Shown: positions 44,065-55,812, counted from the stretch's first letter. The stretch: 64,000 nucleotides of DNA from Neodidymelliopsis sp. IMI 364377 (GCA_027946375.1 JAPEUT010000101.1:1-64000), one strand, 5' to 3'. Translations and numbers: made by a program. Notes: generated by a model not told the origin, from the sequence alone.

Positions 44065-45798
44065 TCACGCCGATGATCCCAAAAAGGGAAATGTCTGGGA
44101 ACCCTCTTTCTGAGTCAACCACACCTGACCTGGCAGTGCATCGGACTCACCCACCGGGTTGCTGAGCAAGGGATTTGGATGAGAGCCACCCTTCAGATAG
44201 AGCATGGAGGTACCATGACCTTTAGCATGCAATGCTGGATCTGACTGTAGCTCCGCTAGCTGTGAATTCTCCACGCTCGCATGGCCCTTAGGTTTGGCCT
44301 TTTTGGCGCTGTTGTCAGTCTCAGAGGGTTCGAGAATCTGGAAGCATATAGAGCTCGCATTTGTGACGGTGCCGCAAGTGCACTCGACACCGTAGAACTG
44401 CACTTCGGTACCTTCCACTTGTTCCTCAGGTGTTTCGTCCTTTGCCTGCGCGTTTGCTGCTGACCGTAGGTTGACATTCGATCGGGATTTAGTCAAGGCG
44501 TTCTCCGGCCGAGAGACCTCAGGACGAGAGTCGCGAGTGAAACCAAGATGCATCATAGATTGCGTATGGCGCAGCTTCTGCAGCGGATTGACCTTTTTTG
44601 GCAAGGCTGAGAGCTTGTGACGCAGTGACGACATCTTCCTCTTATGTTTTGCTTCGGGGACCCCTTTTGCACGCCATGACAGACCACATGTGCGACAGAC
44701 GACACCGAATAGCACATCCTTGCTACTGCCTTCGGGCACTGGAACGAAAGCAACGCCTTCGTCATCATTGATTGGAGCGAACCGTCTCAAACCACCTTGG
44801 AAAGTACAGCTTCTGCAGGAGCGATGTTTGCACAGGCAGCTGAGAATACTAATCAAATGTTGGCCTGCTTCAAATAGATAGACCTCATGTCCTCTTCGAC
44901 ATTCACAGCATCGCCATTTGCCAATGGAGAAGTCGTTCCTACCGACGGTGATATGTGAGGCCTGGGTATCATCACTTTTCTCGAAACCAGAGTGATGTAC
45001 GCGATTTTGGTTCGTATCGTTGAATTGACGAGGAGGTGACGCATCACAATCTCTCTCTGCGGGTGTGCCAGATAGTGGTATCGAAACATTGTGCGTTGTC
45101 TGATTGTGCTGCGCCGGGCTGAAATCCGTTCCAGTTACCGCACTGTCAAAGCGATACTGACGGCCCGTTTCCATCGCTGCCTTCCCAGCATCACGGTCTA
45201 TATTGGCTGTCGCTACACCCGAATGATATCTCTCGAAGGCACCGTCGAAGTTCGGTAGCTCAATCATGCCATCTCGTCTGCTGGCCGTACCTGGGCTGAA
45301 GGAGCGTTGTCGAGCAATGGATGCGCGCGAAGGGGACCTCGAGTCTCTTCTCCTGGCAGCTCGATACCTCTGTTGTTCTGATGCAACTCCATTATTCGAG
45401 CGAGGAGGTATTGATGGATCATAGTTAAAAGTGGTACCTACTGGATTGGAAGATACTGTATGGAATGAGGGTGGCGCATCATGATTTGGTAGTTGATCGT
45501 CGGATGGAGCGAGAGAGATGCTTGGTTTCTTTCGAGGTTGTCCACCAGAGTGCTCAGCCGTCTCGAATGTAGAATTACGGATTCTAACCGCTGCATCGCG
45601 GTTGACGTACTGATTACTGCTTGATGCAGGAACGTGTAGCAGGACATCTCCGCTCGGTGTTCGAGTTCGATGGACATACTGGACGTTTGGTAGAGGAACA
45701 TCCGGTTGATCGCCTGAAGTCGCTCGATGAAGCGCTGTCTTCAGGTCATCAGTGGATAGTCGATTTCTGCTTCGACGCAGGAAGTTTCTTCTCGACAT
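44065..45798 (-). CDS. Cysteine-rich, zinc-ribbon-like protein of unknown function
   Basis: 577 residues from MSRRNFLRRSRNRLSTDDLK to PFLGSSA. The first 290 residues are disordered and rich in Ser, Arg, Pro and Asn. About residues 295-400 carry paired cysteines: KWRCCECRRGHEVYLFEAGQ, then LSCLCKHRSCRSCTF, then VVCRTCGLSWRAKG. These resemble a double zinc-ribbon module. Near 490 another Cys pair (YGVECTCGTVTNASSICF) may form a further zinc site. A basic linker (KHKRKMSSLRHKLSALPKKV) separates them. The frame is open upstream and an in-frame Met occurs at about 45855 (MVDVRTELTCFLALPGSFAM). I prefer 45798 because the upstream segment contains a CTAAC...TAG intron-like end and reads as hydrophobic junk. 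Such proteins are common in Dothideomycetes in my recollection, function unknown. No enzyme motif or signal peptide. Confidence 0.75.
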   Translation of the reverse strand: MSRRNFLRRSRNRLSTDDLKTALHRATSGDQPDVPLPNVQYVHRTRTPSGDVLLHVPASSSNQYVNRDAAVRIRNSTFETAEHSGGQPRKKPSISLAPSDDQLPNHDAPPSFHTVSSNPVGTTFNYDPSIPPRSNNGVASEQQRYRAARRRDSRSPSRASIARQRSFSPGTASRRDGMIELPNFDGAFERYHSGVATANIDRDAGKAAMETGRQYRFDSAVTGTDFSPAQHNQTTHNVSIPLSGTPAERDCDASPPRQFNDTNQNRVHHSGFEKSDDTQASHITVGRNDFSIGKWRCCECRRGHEVYLFEAGQHLISILSCLCKHRSCRSCTFQGGLRRFAPINDDEGVAFVPVPEGSSKDVLFGVVCRTCGLSWRAKGVPEAKHKRKMSSLRHKLSALPKKVNPLQKLRHTQSMMHLGFTRDSRPEVSRPENALTKSRSNVNLRSAANAQAKDETPEEQVEGTEVQFYGVECTCGTVTNASSICFQILEPSETDNSAKKAKPKGHASVENSQLAELQSDPALHAKGHGTSMLYLKGGSHPNPLLSNPVGESDALPGQVWLTQKEGSQTFPFLGSSA

Positions 45799-47267
45799 GG
45801 CGAAAGAACCGGGTAAGGCTAGAAAACACGTTAGTTCTGTTCGCACATCAACCATACACGGTAAAGACTGACATGATACAGCTAGAATATGCCCAAAAAA
45901 AGCGCGACAAAGCAATACAAAGAGTGTCGGTCAGTGGTGTACTAGAAGATGGGCTAATGATGGTGTGATAACGATACGTGAGCGTTTGCGTGGTCCGTTT
46001 GTTTGACAACAATGAGCTGTTTTGATCGAGGTGAAAGTCGCGTAACGTAAATGCCTTTGGCTCTGAGATTGCCACAACCATACCTTTCTCACAAACGCAA
46101 CAGCTCGTCTACAATACGAAGGTGCAATGAGTCTATTAAACCCAGTTCTTGATTCAGTCTCAACAACGCTATTTTACGTACTCTACAGTAATGCCAATGC
46201 CGCTTTTCACCATAGCATGAATAGCGGCATAAACCAACCACTACTTTCCCTCTAATGGAAGAGCAGTGATCAAATTTACCAGACAGCACCGGAGAGGAGT
46301 CCGAATGTTGAAGCACTGAGACGACCTTTCTCATCCTAAGCTAACTCAAATGATGAAAGCTGCTTTATCTCCTAGTATTCCTCACTGTGTCGTTGTGACA
46401 AGTACAGCCGCATATCACAATCGATTTGTGGTCTTTGCTGCGAATCCTAAATAGCTTAAGCACATTGTCAATGAAGACGACTGTATTGGGAGGATTGTTA
46501 CAGTTGCAGCATGAAACTTTCTTGACATTTGGCGGTTGTTCCCACTGCGCGAGAAGTGGCTGGGAATGACGCTGCATGGGTGCAATATATGCCTAGTGCT
46601 GTGACGGTAGATTGAGACTGGCTGAGAGAAACGAAGACATGAATACTGTGACTATTTATCAGAGTAGGAGTTAGCTTGCGCAGCAAGCAAAAGACCAAAG
46701 AGATTGAATGAGACGAAGTGTTTGACAATGCCGTACAACATTGGGTTGTAATCGTAGTGTTTGCAGTCAGCGCGCGTAGTATCATTCAAAGACTAGAGAT
46801 TGAGCTTGAATGCCAGCGATACCCATTCAGGAGTGTAGAGAAGTGCTTTCTGTAAGAGATCTGGGTTGTGGCGCGTCCGTAACTGCTAGTATTCACACAA
46901 GGGGAAGTGCGGAGCCTGTTGGGTGTGCGGTGTAGTGCACGATGCACTTTTCTCAATAGGGCAGTGCAAGTGCAGTGCACGACCCAATCTGGCAGTGCAT
47001 GAAAGTTCACAGTGCAGTGCACGGTGAAGTGTGGGGTAGCTAGTAGGTGCGCGGTACTCTGTGAAGTGCGCGGTGCAGTGCAAGAAGGTGCGCGGTGCAG
47101 TGTAGGGTGCACCATCCCAATATGGAAGTGCGTGGTGCAGTGCGCGATGCAGTTTACGTCAAAATGTGGGGTATCTACAAATGTGGAAGTGCACGCCAAG
47201 AGTGCACGCCAAGAGTGCACGAAACCCACAATGTCATTGTCGCTGCCATGACCCCACCAGATTCAAG
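45799..47267. other. Divergent intergenic region with GTGC-rich repeats
   Basis: About 1.5 kb between the starts of the cysteine-rich gene (minus) and the DUF3632 gene (plus). The right-hand part holds an imperfect GTGC-rich repeat tract (listed separately). The rest shows no recognised feature. Confidence 0.5.
46918..47222. repeat. Imperfect GTGC/GTGCAC-rich tandem repeat tract
   Basis: About 300 bp made of degenerate units of roughly 15-22 bp built on GTGC(G/A)CGGTGCAGTG. Clear copies lie at about 47065-47080, 47088-47103 and 47127-47141. At 47188-47220 the unit AAGTGCACGCCAAG is repeated with exact GTGCACGCCAAGA copies. GTGCAC is self-complementary, so the strand can form many small hairpins. 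It ends 48 bp before the ATG of the DUF3632 gene and so overlaps its promoter and probably its leader. Its origin (minisatellite, decayed element) is unknown. Confidence 0.7.
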
Positions 47268-48186
47268 ATGTCTGATCAACTGATGACCTCGATCTCTGAT
47301 ACGGAGTTATTGAATTTTTCGTCACCCCCAGGATCTCCTTTGACCAAAGAGAAAGCTCGTGCAGGGCAGACAAAATGGATCGCTGAGTTGGAACAAAAAC
47401 CCGAGTTCAAGATCTTAGAGGCACTCGTAGGGAATCCAAATACGACCCCCAACGATGCAGTGACTCAACTAGTAGAGCTCACTTTGAAGTGTACCACAGA
47501 AGAAAACCCAATTAGTTATCATTGTTGGATAACCGCTTGTACACTTTTGGAAATGGCTGCTCGCACTGCACCTGAACATCAATCCAAGCTCATCGTCTTC
47601 CTCTATTTACTTCGCTCTATCACTTTGAAGAACCCCGACTCAGATGAGCTCTGGGAGGTTGTAAAGGGCGAGGGTGTTGTCTGGAAAGACCTACCTACAT
47701 TTGGGTACACCATCGCTGATGAGATGGGTTCATTTGGTAATTTCTTTACTCTATCAATAGAGGGAGTCACTGCTAATTAACCCAGATGGCCAAGAGACAG
47801 AGTATACTCAAGAAGAGGCCCAAAAGTGGGAGAACCTCACTGCCTTCTTCGCTCAAATTGACGCCAGCACATCGGAGTCACCATCGCCACTGAACTTTAC
47901 CCATTCATGGGCACTCACGGCTTTAGCTTGGGCTTTCGAAGGCGGCGGAGACTCAGGCGAGCCGTCGGAATTAGCTATCCGGCTAGCTTGCATCTGGCTT
48001 GTGTACGACGCGCAGAAGCTGTGGTCGGAAACCGTAGACGCTCAAGCGGAGACTATCAATCGTGAGCGATGGGACATGTGGAGGCAGGGATTGATGGAGA
48101 GTCGTCTTCGGTGCGGAAATGGGACAACACCGATGTTGATAGATCATGCGCTGGCACAAATGCAGCAAGTCAGCGACGCAGCGTAG
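47268..48186 (+). CDS. DUF3632-type protein
   Basis: Two exons, 47268-47736 and 47786-48186, with a 49-nt intron; 289 residues. The start is MSDQLMTSISDTELLNFSSP. The protein is all-helical and soluble, with conserved-looking segments ISYHCWITACTLLEMAARTA, LIVFLYLLRSITLKNPDSDE, WALTALAWAFEGGG, AIRLACIWLVYDAQKLWSET and RWDMWRQGLMESRL. These match the DUF3632 family of filamentous ascomycetes, for which no function is established. The gene sits directly downstream of a GTGC-rich repeat tract that must overlap its promoter, so expression may be unusual. No targeting signal is evident. Family call is moderate because it rests on the Trp-rich helical pattern and length. Confidence 0.75.
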
Positions 48187-48872
48187 TTATTAAGAAATTA
48201 TGACTCGATGCTGAAACTTGTGTTGTGTGCTGCGTGCGGGACTTCGTATAGTGGGTCGAGATATCATGTTGAATATATGAAGCCTTATAAAAGGGACTTG
48301 GATGCGGGCTATATGGAGCTTGTTAAGCGGAGAGCGAAGGGAGTGGTGTATCAGGACTAGTGGGAGGATGATGGGGAGAAACAGTCTTGGGGATTGAGTT
48401 GTAGAAGTCCAGGTTGATGCTACGAGTAGATAGTTGTTTTGTCAATAAGAGATTACGGAGAGTGAGATGGGTTGTATTTTCATCATGACCCTTCCTGACC
48501 AGTTCTCACACTCCCCCCTCAACGACTTTCTGCCTGCACTTACTCGCTCATTTGTGACTCCTAGTTATCATCGGAGAGTGTTACCGAATCACTCTGCGCA
48601 CTGAGTGTGGGAACCTATCACTAAGAGCATTCGGCGGCACTAGGTGGAGCGTAATATGATTCTATTCTTCAAATGCGCAATATATACAAGCGCTTGTCTC
48701 TGCCAATACCTGGCGGGAGACTGTTGAGTTTAATGGCTCGACTAGCAGGTCGGCTTCAAATACCAAGCCGGCTGATGCAACAAATCTCATGCCGTCTATA
48801 TGCACGATCAAGATGGTACACATGTTCGCCTTCTATTGCAGCACTGGCTGTATTGATCATGTGTTCATAACC
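48187..48872. other. Convergent intergenic region
   Basis: About 690 bp between the DUF3632 stop and the SERCA stop. It contains one 50-codon ORF at 48208-48360 (listed separately). Nothing else recognised. Confidence 0.45.
48208..48360 (+). CDS. Small hypothetical ORF (50 residues)
   Basis: ATG at 48208 to TAG at 48358-48360, 22 bp after the stop of the DUF3632 gene. The product begins MLKLVLCAACGTSYSGSRYH and continues with VEYMKPYKRDLDAGYMELVK and RRAKGVVYQD. It has a C-x2-C pair and a Tyr/Lys-rich, protein-like composition rather than repeats. It could be a real microprotein, an unspliced 3' exon, or a decayed remnant of a larger gene. I see no homology I can name. Codon use looks plausible but the frame is short, so chance cannot be excluded. 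Confidence 0.2.
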   Translation: MLKLVLCAACGTSYSGSRYHVEYMKPYKRDLDAGYMELVKRRAKGVVYQD

Positions 48873-51800
48873 TTACTCCTTCTTCGGTCTTCCGTTCTGC
48901 ACGACGTCACCAACCTGCGCCGTTTGGATGAAAAATGCGCGCTCAAGGTACTTAAGGCCCTCGTCAAGGGGGATGATGGGCAGACTGATGTATAGCACGG
49001 CCTTCCACTCGTTCCAGTCAAGCGGGATGACGCTGAACAAGCCCTGCAGGAAGGGAATGTAGAGCAGGGCAAAGTGCAGAGCCATGGACAGACAGATGGC
49101 GTAAACGAGCATCATGTTCTTCCAGAGCGGTAGCGTAAGCAGAGACTCGGAAGAGCTAAGGGCGTTCATGGCGTTCAGCATTTCGATGACAACAAGGATG
49201 GACAGTGACACGGTGGAGGCAGCTTGTGCGGACGAGTTGGCGAACATCTCGCATCCAATCTCAGGGAACTGGGCGGAGCAGCGGTGGAAGTTGCTGAGCT
49301 GGTGGAAGGTGATCTGGGGACCGGCTTCGTTGAACATGTACCACCAAGCGTAGCCACCAACAGTAGCTGCGCCGACGTAGGTTCCGATGACCATGTAACG
49401 GAAGAACAACCAGCCACTGATAAGAGCTTCATCGCGCTTGCGGGGTTGGCGCTTCATGACGTCGTGATCAGGAGGGTTGAAGGAGAGTGCGGTGGCAGGA
49501 AGACCATCGGTGACAAGGTTGACCCAAAGGAGCTGGACAGGGATGAGAGCCTCGGGCATACCCATGGCTGCGGTGAGGAAGATAGAGACGACCTCACCAA
49601 TATTGGAAGAGATGAGGTATCGAATGAACTGCTGGGTGTTGTTGTAGATGGAGCGACCTTCCTCGACGGCACCCTCGATGGTTGCGAAGTTGTCATCGAC
49701 CAGAACCATGTCGGCAGCGAGCTTGGCGACATCGGTACCTGAGCCCATGGCGACACCAATATCGGCCTTCTTGAGAGCTGGGGCATCGTTGACGCCATCA
49801 CCAGTCATAGCGACAACCTCGCCCGCCTTCTGGAGAAGATCGACAAGCTTCGACTTGTGAGTAGGCTCGGTACGGGAGAAGAGAGAAGCGTGCTTGGCAG
49901 CCTCCATCTGCTCTGCCTCGGTCAAGTCATCGAACTGACGTCCAGTGAAGCTCTTGCCGGTGAGGTCCTCGTTCTGACCAAAGACACCAATCTGTCGGCA
50001 AATGGCCTCAGCAGTGTTCTGGTTGTCACCAGTGATGACAACCACACGAATACCAGCGGAGCGGCACTTCTCAATCGAAGCGCGGACCTCAGGACGAGGA
50101 GGGTCCAACATGCCGACGAGACCAATAAGAGTCATGTTCTGCTCAAGCTGAGCGTATTCCTTGGTGGTCTTGGCTTTGGACAGAAGAGGGTTGTTGGAGA
50201 CATCGTCAACAGAGGCAATTGCAATCACACGAAGACCGCGGTTACCGTAGTCAACGATTTCCTGCTGGATCAAGTTGCCAAGTTTGCTGTTGAGCTGGAC
50301 CTTCTTGCCGTCTTTACCGACCAGGGCAGATGTGCAGCGGGCAAGGATAGACTCAGGAGCGCCCTTGACCAGAAGCTTCTGGTCGCCACCTTGACGGTTG
50401 TTAACTAAAACGGACATACTCTTGCGGTCGCGGGAGAACTCGTAGGTGGCCTGTCGTGAAGCGTGCTGTTCGTAGTACTTGCTAGAGAAGTGGAGACGGT
50501 CCTGGGGCGAGATGCTGGTCTTGCTCAGATTGAGCCTTGCGTCAGGAGTGCCGACCTTCTCAGCCAGAACACGGAGAGCGCCCTCGGTAGGCTCACCAAC
50601 AATGCCGTATGTACCGTTCTTAGCGTCGTAGGCCAAAGATGCGTCGTTGCAGAGAGCAGAGACCTCACAGATTTGACGAACAGTGGCGGAAGTAGCAGCG
50701 AGATCCTTGACAGGCTGGCCATTGAAAGAAATCTGACCCTCAGGAGCAAAACTAGTTCCCTCAACGTCAAATTCCTCAAGACCGTTACCAGCCTCGTTGA
50801 TGAAGACGAGCTTGTTAACGCTCATCTGGTTTGTTGTCAAAGTACCCGTTTTGTCCGAGCAGATAACACTGCAGCTTCCGAGTGTCTCAACAGATGGAAG
50901 ACTACGCACAACCGCGTTCCTTGCTGCCATCTTGCGAGTTCCCAGAGCCAAACATGTTGTGATAACGACGGCGAGACCCTCAGGGATAGCAGCCACACCG
51001 AGCGAAACCGCAATCTTGAGGTAGTAGATAGCGCCCTTAGTGAAGCTTCCGTGGGATGGATCGTTGAAGTTGCGGATGTTGATGAGCCAAACGAGGATAC
51101 AGATAGCCGTAATGACCTTGGCGAGCTGGTCACCAAAGTCGTTGAGCTTCTCCTTGAGCGGTGTAGGCTGGGAGATCTGGGAAGTGATGCTATCGTGGAT
51201 ATCTCCAATTGCCGTGTTTGCGCCTGTCAAGACGACCAGTGCGTTCGCGTGTCCAGTAACGACAGTTGTTCCGGAGAACAGCATGTTGATTTGGTCTTGC
51301 TTGACCGCGCTCTCGTCTTTGACGACCCGGACATCCTTGTTCACGCTCTCGCTCTCACCAGTCAGAATTGACTGGTCGATGTTGAAGCTGTTGCTCGAAA
51401 TCGACAGGATCCTGCAGTCGGCGGGGATTCTGTCGCCAATTGCCACGGAGATGACATCTCCAGGAACCAAATCATCAGCCTTGACGCGCTTGATCGCTCC
51501 GTCGCGAACGACCTTGGCCTCGTTCGCGGAGTACTCCTGGAGCGCGGCGATGGCCTTTTCGGCGCTAGTCTCTTGCGATACACCTACGACCGAGTTGAGG
51601 ATGAGAATTGTGAGGATCTAAAGAGTGAACAGTCAGCGCACGCTTGCGACACTTGGATAAGAAGGAGACTTACGACTGCCGGGTCTACGAACGCGGTCCA
51701 GCCCTCCTCATTTTCGAAGAGAGCGAGCACGAAAGAAACTGCTGCGGATCCAAGCAATATTATAACTAGCTGGTCCTTGAATTGCTCAAGAATGAGCTCC

Positions 51801-52007
51801 CAAATGGGTGTAGGTGGTTCCTCAGGCAGGGCTGTGTTCTTTTGTCAGCAACACACATCTTCCCAGGTCATACTTCACTGTTAACATACCATTCTTGCCG
51901 TGCTTCTCTCGCAGACTCTTCACCTGCTGTTCTGAAAGGCCCTTCTCCTCTGTGACCTGGAAGTGCTTGAGCGCCTCCGTAGGCGTTCTTGTATAGGCAT
52001 TCTCCAT
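48873..52007 (-). CDS. SERCA-type calcium-transporting P-type ATPase
   Basis: Pumps Ca2+ into the endoplasmic reticulum. Exons 51890-52007, 51674-51831 and 48873-51617 splice to 1,006 residues. The start MENAYTRTPTEALKHFQVTE is SERCA-like. Landmarks in order: TGES actuator loop (about residues 178-181), VAAIPEGLAVVITTCLALGT in the fourth membrane span with the PEGL calcium-site motif, the phosphorylated Asp of ICSDKTGTLTTNQ at about 347, MTGDGVNDAPALKKADIGVA, and LWVNLVTDGLPATALSFNPP in the sixth span with the calcium-site Asn and Asp. About ten membrane spans are readable. Length and motifs match animal SERCA and Neurospora nca-1, and differ from the yeast Pmr1 Golgi class, which is shorter and has a different N-terminus. 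It lacks the long N-terminus of plasma-membrane/vacuolar PMCA types. All catalytic residues are intact. Confidence 0.95.
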
Positions 52008-53081
52008 GCCTTGTGTAAAGTGTCGCTTCGCAAACACTCGAACTGGTATAACGTTGTCGTGTGTCGACCAGTGTATACAGCGCTTTGGCGTGGAGTGAAC
52101 GTGTGGGGCTTGATGTTGTCCAAAGTTAAACTGCGGTACTCGACGACCGATAGTTTGCACAGGGGTACTCGGCTTATCGGGCTGCTGCGAAAGCTGCGAA
52201 AGCTGTTGTTTAGAGGATCGACGAGCGGGAAACCTCTCGAGCTGTAGGAATCACGGGGCGCAGATGGCTTATAGAAGATCTGGAACTCGGCAGAAGAGAT
52301 CTGAAGCTTCCCAAGAAATCTGTCCTCTCAGTTAGCTCATCGATGCGCCACACACTCCACACCGACGCTAGGCCGTGCAAGGATGTACCGCTCACCAGCC
52401 ACCGCGGAGCAGGTCCACGTTTCGCGTTTGCTGTTGTAATTTGCTGTGTACGTTCGTATTAGGAGTGTGGACATGTGTTCTCTAAAGACCTCTGAGTGTT
52501 TCGAGCAACCGTGTCGATGTTTGCAAGGCGATGCGTTCAATCCGGCATTCCGCCGTTTTCGGAACATCGGCCTCTGCCCCACGAAGATAGATACCCCACT
52601 CAGCATCATTGCGGTAGGGCTGCAAGACATTAACGCGGTTATGCGGCTCTGTGTTGCGTCGCCCTGCAGAGCCATTTTTACGAAGAGCCGCATCTAGGCA
52701 TCTGCAGACCTTTGTCGCTCTACAAGACGCTGCTCTGTCACGAATCAACACCGACATCATACAAAGTTTCGTTGATGATGATGATAACGTAGTTGTTTGT
52801 TTGTATTACTAGATAAGCAACAGGTATGCTAGTGCACACCGTGCAGTCGTCGCAGAAACTGCAACAAGGCTCGAAAGCCATGGGGGAATCAAGCTGAGTG
52901 CCGGTGAAACTTCGCCGGTCTTGCAAAACGCTATCATGATCATCGTGCCCATATTCATCCCAAACACCATGGGAATGTACCCGGATATCCCAAATCGCTG
53001 GACATCGAATGTTGAACATATACTAGTAAATAAATCAAGGCACGTGGAGTGCCTTGAACGAAGTGAAGCGCGTTGAGAGAT
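52008..53081. other. Intergenic region upstream of the SERCA gene
   Basis: About 1.1 kb between two minus-strand genes. It holds the SERCA promoter and leader and the 3' UTR of the histidine kinase. No other gene or repeat recognised. Confidence 0.45.
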
Positions 53082-55812
53082 TTATGACTCTCTGGTTGCG
53101 CAATACGTCCGGATCAACCTGACGAGATCTCTGGTCACGAAAGGCTTAGTGACATAACCTTTCATGCCACTTCTGGCCGCCTTATCGAGCGCAGCGTCAG
53201 TGACATCTGCAGTCACGGCCAGAATAGTAGGCTTGCGGCCTGTGCTCTCCAGCTCTGACATGTGCAGGATGTTCTCAGCTGCTTGGAAGCCATCAAGCAA
53301 CGGCATCCAGAGGTCCATAAGAACCACGTCAATCGCCTCAGAAATGGGCGTGAAAGCGTTGCGATGCATAGCCTCGACAGCATCATGGCCGTTGAAAGCT
53401 GTGATGACGTTTTTATAACCCAACCTGTTGAGCATATTGACCAAAACACGCCTGTTGATGGCATTGTCATCGACAACAAGGAAGTTGAGGGGTAGTTCCT
53501 CAGCGAGTTTGGGTACAGCTGTTGGTGCACCGGCGGGTTCTTTCGATATGCGACGAAGTGGTGACGACGTCCGGCGCGGCGATAGAAGTCCCAGGACGTT
53601 TGCCGAGGGTGTAGGGTGAACAACAACGGTCGGTGTGTCAAGCATTGCGCCAGGAGTTTTGTAGCTGGAGTCGCCAACAAAAGGCTCTAGGGATAGGGGT
53701 GGCGTAATCGGCTCGTGGGAGACATCGAGATGGGGTATTTCGGGATCCACAGACATACGAGCTCGGAGCGAAGGCGTGGGCGATCCGAATGGCGATGACG
53801 GACGGCTGCAGACTTCACCTGCTGTAAGCGGAACACGCAACTCGAACTCTGAGCCCCTTTTCGGCCCCGTGACGTGCGAGCGCAGGCAGAAGAGATCGCC
53901 ACCGAGTTTTCTTGCGAGACCCTTAGCTACCAGTAATCCTAAGCCAAGGCCTTCGCTTTGACGAGTTGTCGAATCGTCTTCCCTGGAAAACGGCTTGAAT
54001 AGGTTAGGTAAGAATGCTGCAGGAATTCCAGAGCCAGTGTCTTTGACATTTATCACAACATAACGTCCCTTTGTACTTAGAGCAGCTTCCAAGCAGATTC
54101 TACCGTTCTGTGTGAACTTGATGGCGTTCAGGGTCACACAGGATATCACTTTGGCCAGATCTTTCTCGTCGATCAAGATCGAGTCCGGCACCTCGGGGGA
54201 CACACTCCATTCGACCCATTTGGTTGAGGCTTCCCCATTGGAGCTTCGTGATCGAACTTCGATAATCTCGCCGCTGTCGGTAGCTTCAGCGATCGCTGAG
54301 TCAGGTCGTCCACCGACCTTAAGCGCATCTGTGATCACATAGTGCAAGACTTCCCGGAGATTGGTGTGACGTAGACTTGGTGTTTTTTGATGTCCGACAA
54401 ATCGAGCGAAACTTGTTGAGCTGCTGCAACGACCTGCGCACCTCTCTAGTCTTTCCATCTCTTTCAAAGTGTATTGAGGCGGACACGATACTGATCCACG
54501 GGGCGGTGGCTCCTCGGAAAAGGTATCCCGGGTTCGGTGGCGAATAGGGCGTATGACACGAGTCCTATTGTCCTCCCAGGGAGCATCTTCCCTTCTCCTT
54601 TTCACACCACGAGGCTGTTCTTCAGCCGTATTATTAGTTGCGGCCAGAAGACTTGGTCGGGCTTCCCGCCAGAAGATATTCCATTGGTTGGGGGTTTTAT
54701 CTAGTGGAGACACTGGCGTCTCGGGCACTCCCATGTTCATGTCGTAAGCGTGAACCACATTGTCAGCGGCCTCGACAGCACGTCTTGAGCTATCTGTTCG
54801 CAAATCAGTAGCGGTTCAATCAACGATACAGACAATTCGTGTGGACTGCACGAGGTCACATACCTTGCACCGCCTCGATATTCTCCTTCAGCGTGTCGAG
54901 CATTCGACGGGTTCGTAAGTCAATGTCCATGGTTTCCGATGCTTCCTTCACGTTGGCCATCATGACATCGAGCATACCGACTACGCCTTGCATGGGCGTC
55001 CTCAATTCGTGAGATAGGCTTCTGGCATAAGGCTTTAAAGACTGAGCAACTGAAATGGCTTCGTGAGGGACAATCTTAGGCTGTTCGCTTCGAACGGGCT
55101 GAGCGGATTTGGCAAAGTCGTTTCCTTCCAGTACCCGCACAAGAATCAAGTCCTCCAAAGCATGGAATAGAGTCTCGAGGAAACCCCAGCTCAATGTACG
55201 CCTGGCCGCGCCTTCCTTTCCCCACATGACTCCAAAGTGGGCAAAGCATTTTCCTTCAGCAAATAGTGGTATTCCTAGGTAAGCTTCTCCAGGGATAATC
55301 AAATCATTTGGGTTGTTGACAATGAACTCGTTGAGACGCTCCGGGATGACAAATGTTTTGTCGTGCTTCATGTAGGCGCATGGACACTGGTAAGCATGAT
55401 ATTTGAAGTTGCGAATATGGCCAGGGCCATTGCCGTAATCATCGTTAATGTAGAAGGCTTCTCCCATCAAACACGACCCGGGCTCTCCGATTGGGGGCAT
55501 TTCCACGGCCACATCCTTCTCGTCGACCAGGATCCTTTTCGAGACGAAGGCATATTGGGCATCGGCGATGTGTGCAAGACCTTTGGTGAGAAGTGACCAG
55601 AAGCTGTCAGTATCGGCAGTCCTGAGGGCAATCTTGAGTTCGACGAGCTGCTCGGCAGCGTTGCTCTCAGCGGGGTCGAACAGTCGAGAAAGCTCTTCTT
55701 TGAAGCCGTTTTCGCCCTCCTGCATGACCACGCCTGGGCTGGGGCGTGAAAGTGCAACGGAGCGGCGCTCCATTATATCAGGTGGAACAGGGCTGGTGGA
55801 TGGTTCTCCCAT
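53082..55812 (-). CDS. Hybrid histidine kinase (GAF-HisKA-HATPase-receiver)
   Basis: Two exons (54864-55812 and 53082-54793) flank a 70-nt intron; 886 residues. The N-terminus has a GAF-like sensor part (about 55-230) with a short Cys pair in YQCPCAYMKHD. The phospho-accepting His is in SLSHELRTPMQG (about residue 268). The ATPase has the N-box Asn in TLNAIKFTQNG (about 539), DTGSGIP (about 568) and GLGLGLLVAKGLARKLGGDL. The receiver (about 752-880) has VVDDN, the phospho-Asp in VLMDLWMP (about 810) and the Lys of TKPF (about 866). So all phosphorelay residues are present. No membrane span, so it should be cytosolic or nuclear. The His to N-box distance is about 270 residues, far more than usual, because of a disordered basic insertion. 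It would feed a phosphotransfer protein such as Ypd1 and then response regulators. HHK class not assigned. Confidence 0.93.

Noticed and set aside
45799..45915. N-terminal extension of the cysteine-rich gene upstream of 45798
   Set aside because: The far end begins at a non-ATG codon and the segment has an intron-like CTAAC...TAG end; only a short in-frame Met at about 45855 remains as a weak alternative.
46786..47229. 147-residue minus-strand frame rich in His-Cys-Thr
   Set aside because: It reads through the GTGC-rich repeat tract, opens at GTG rather than ATG and gets its composition from the repeat; not a gene.
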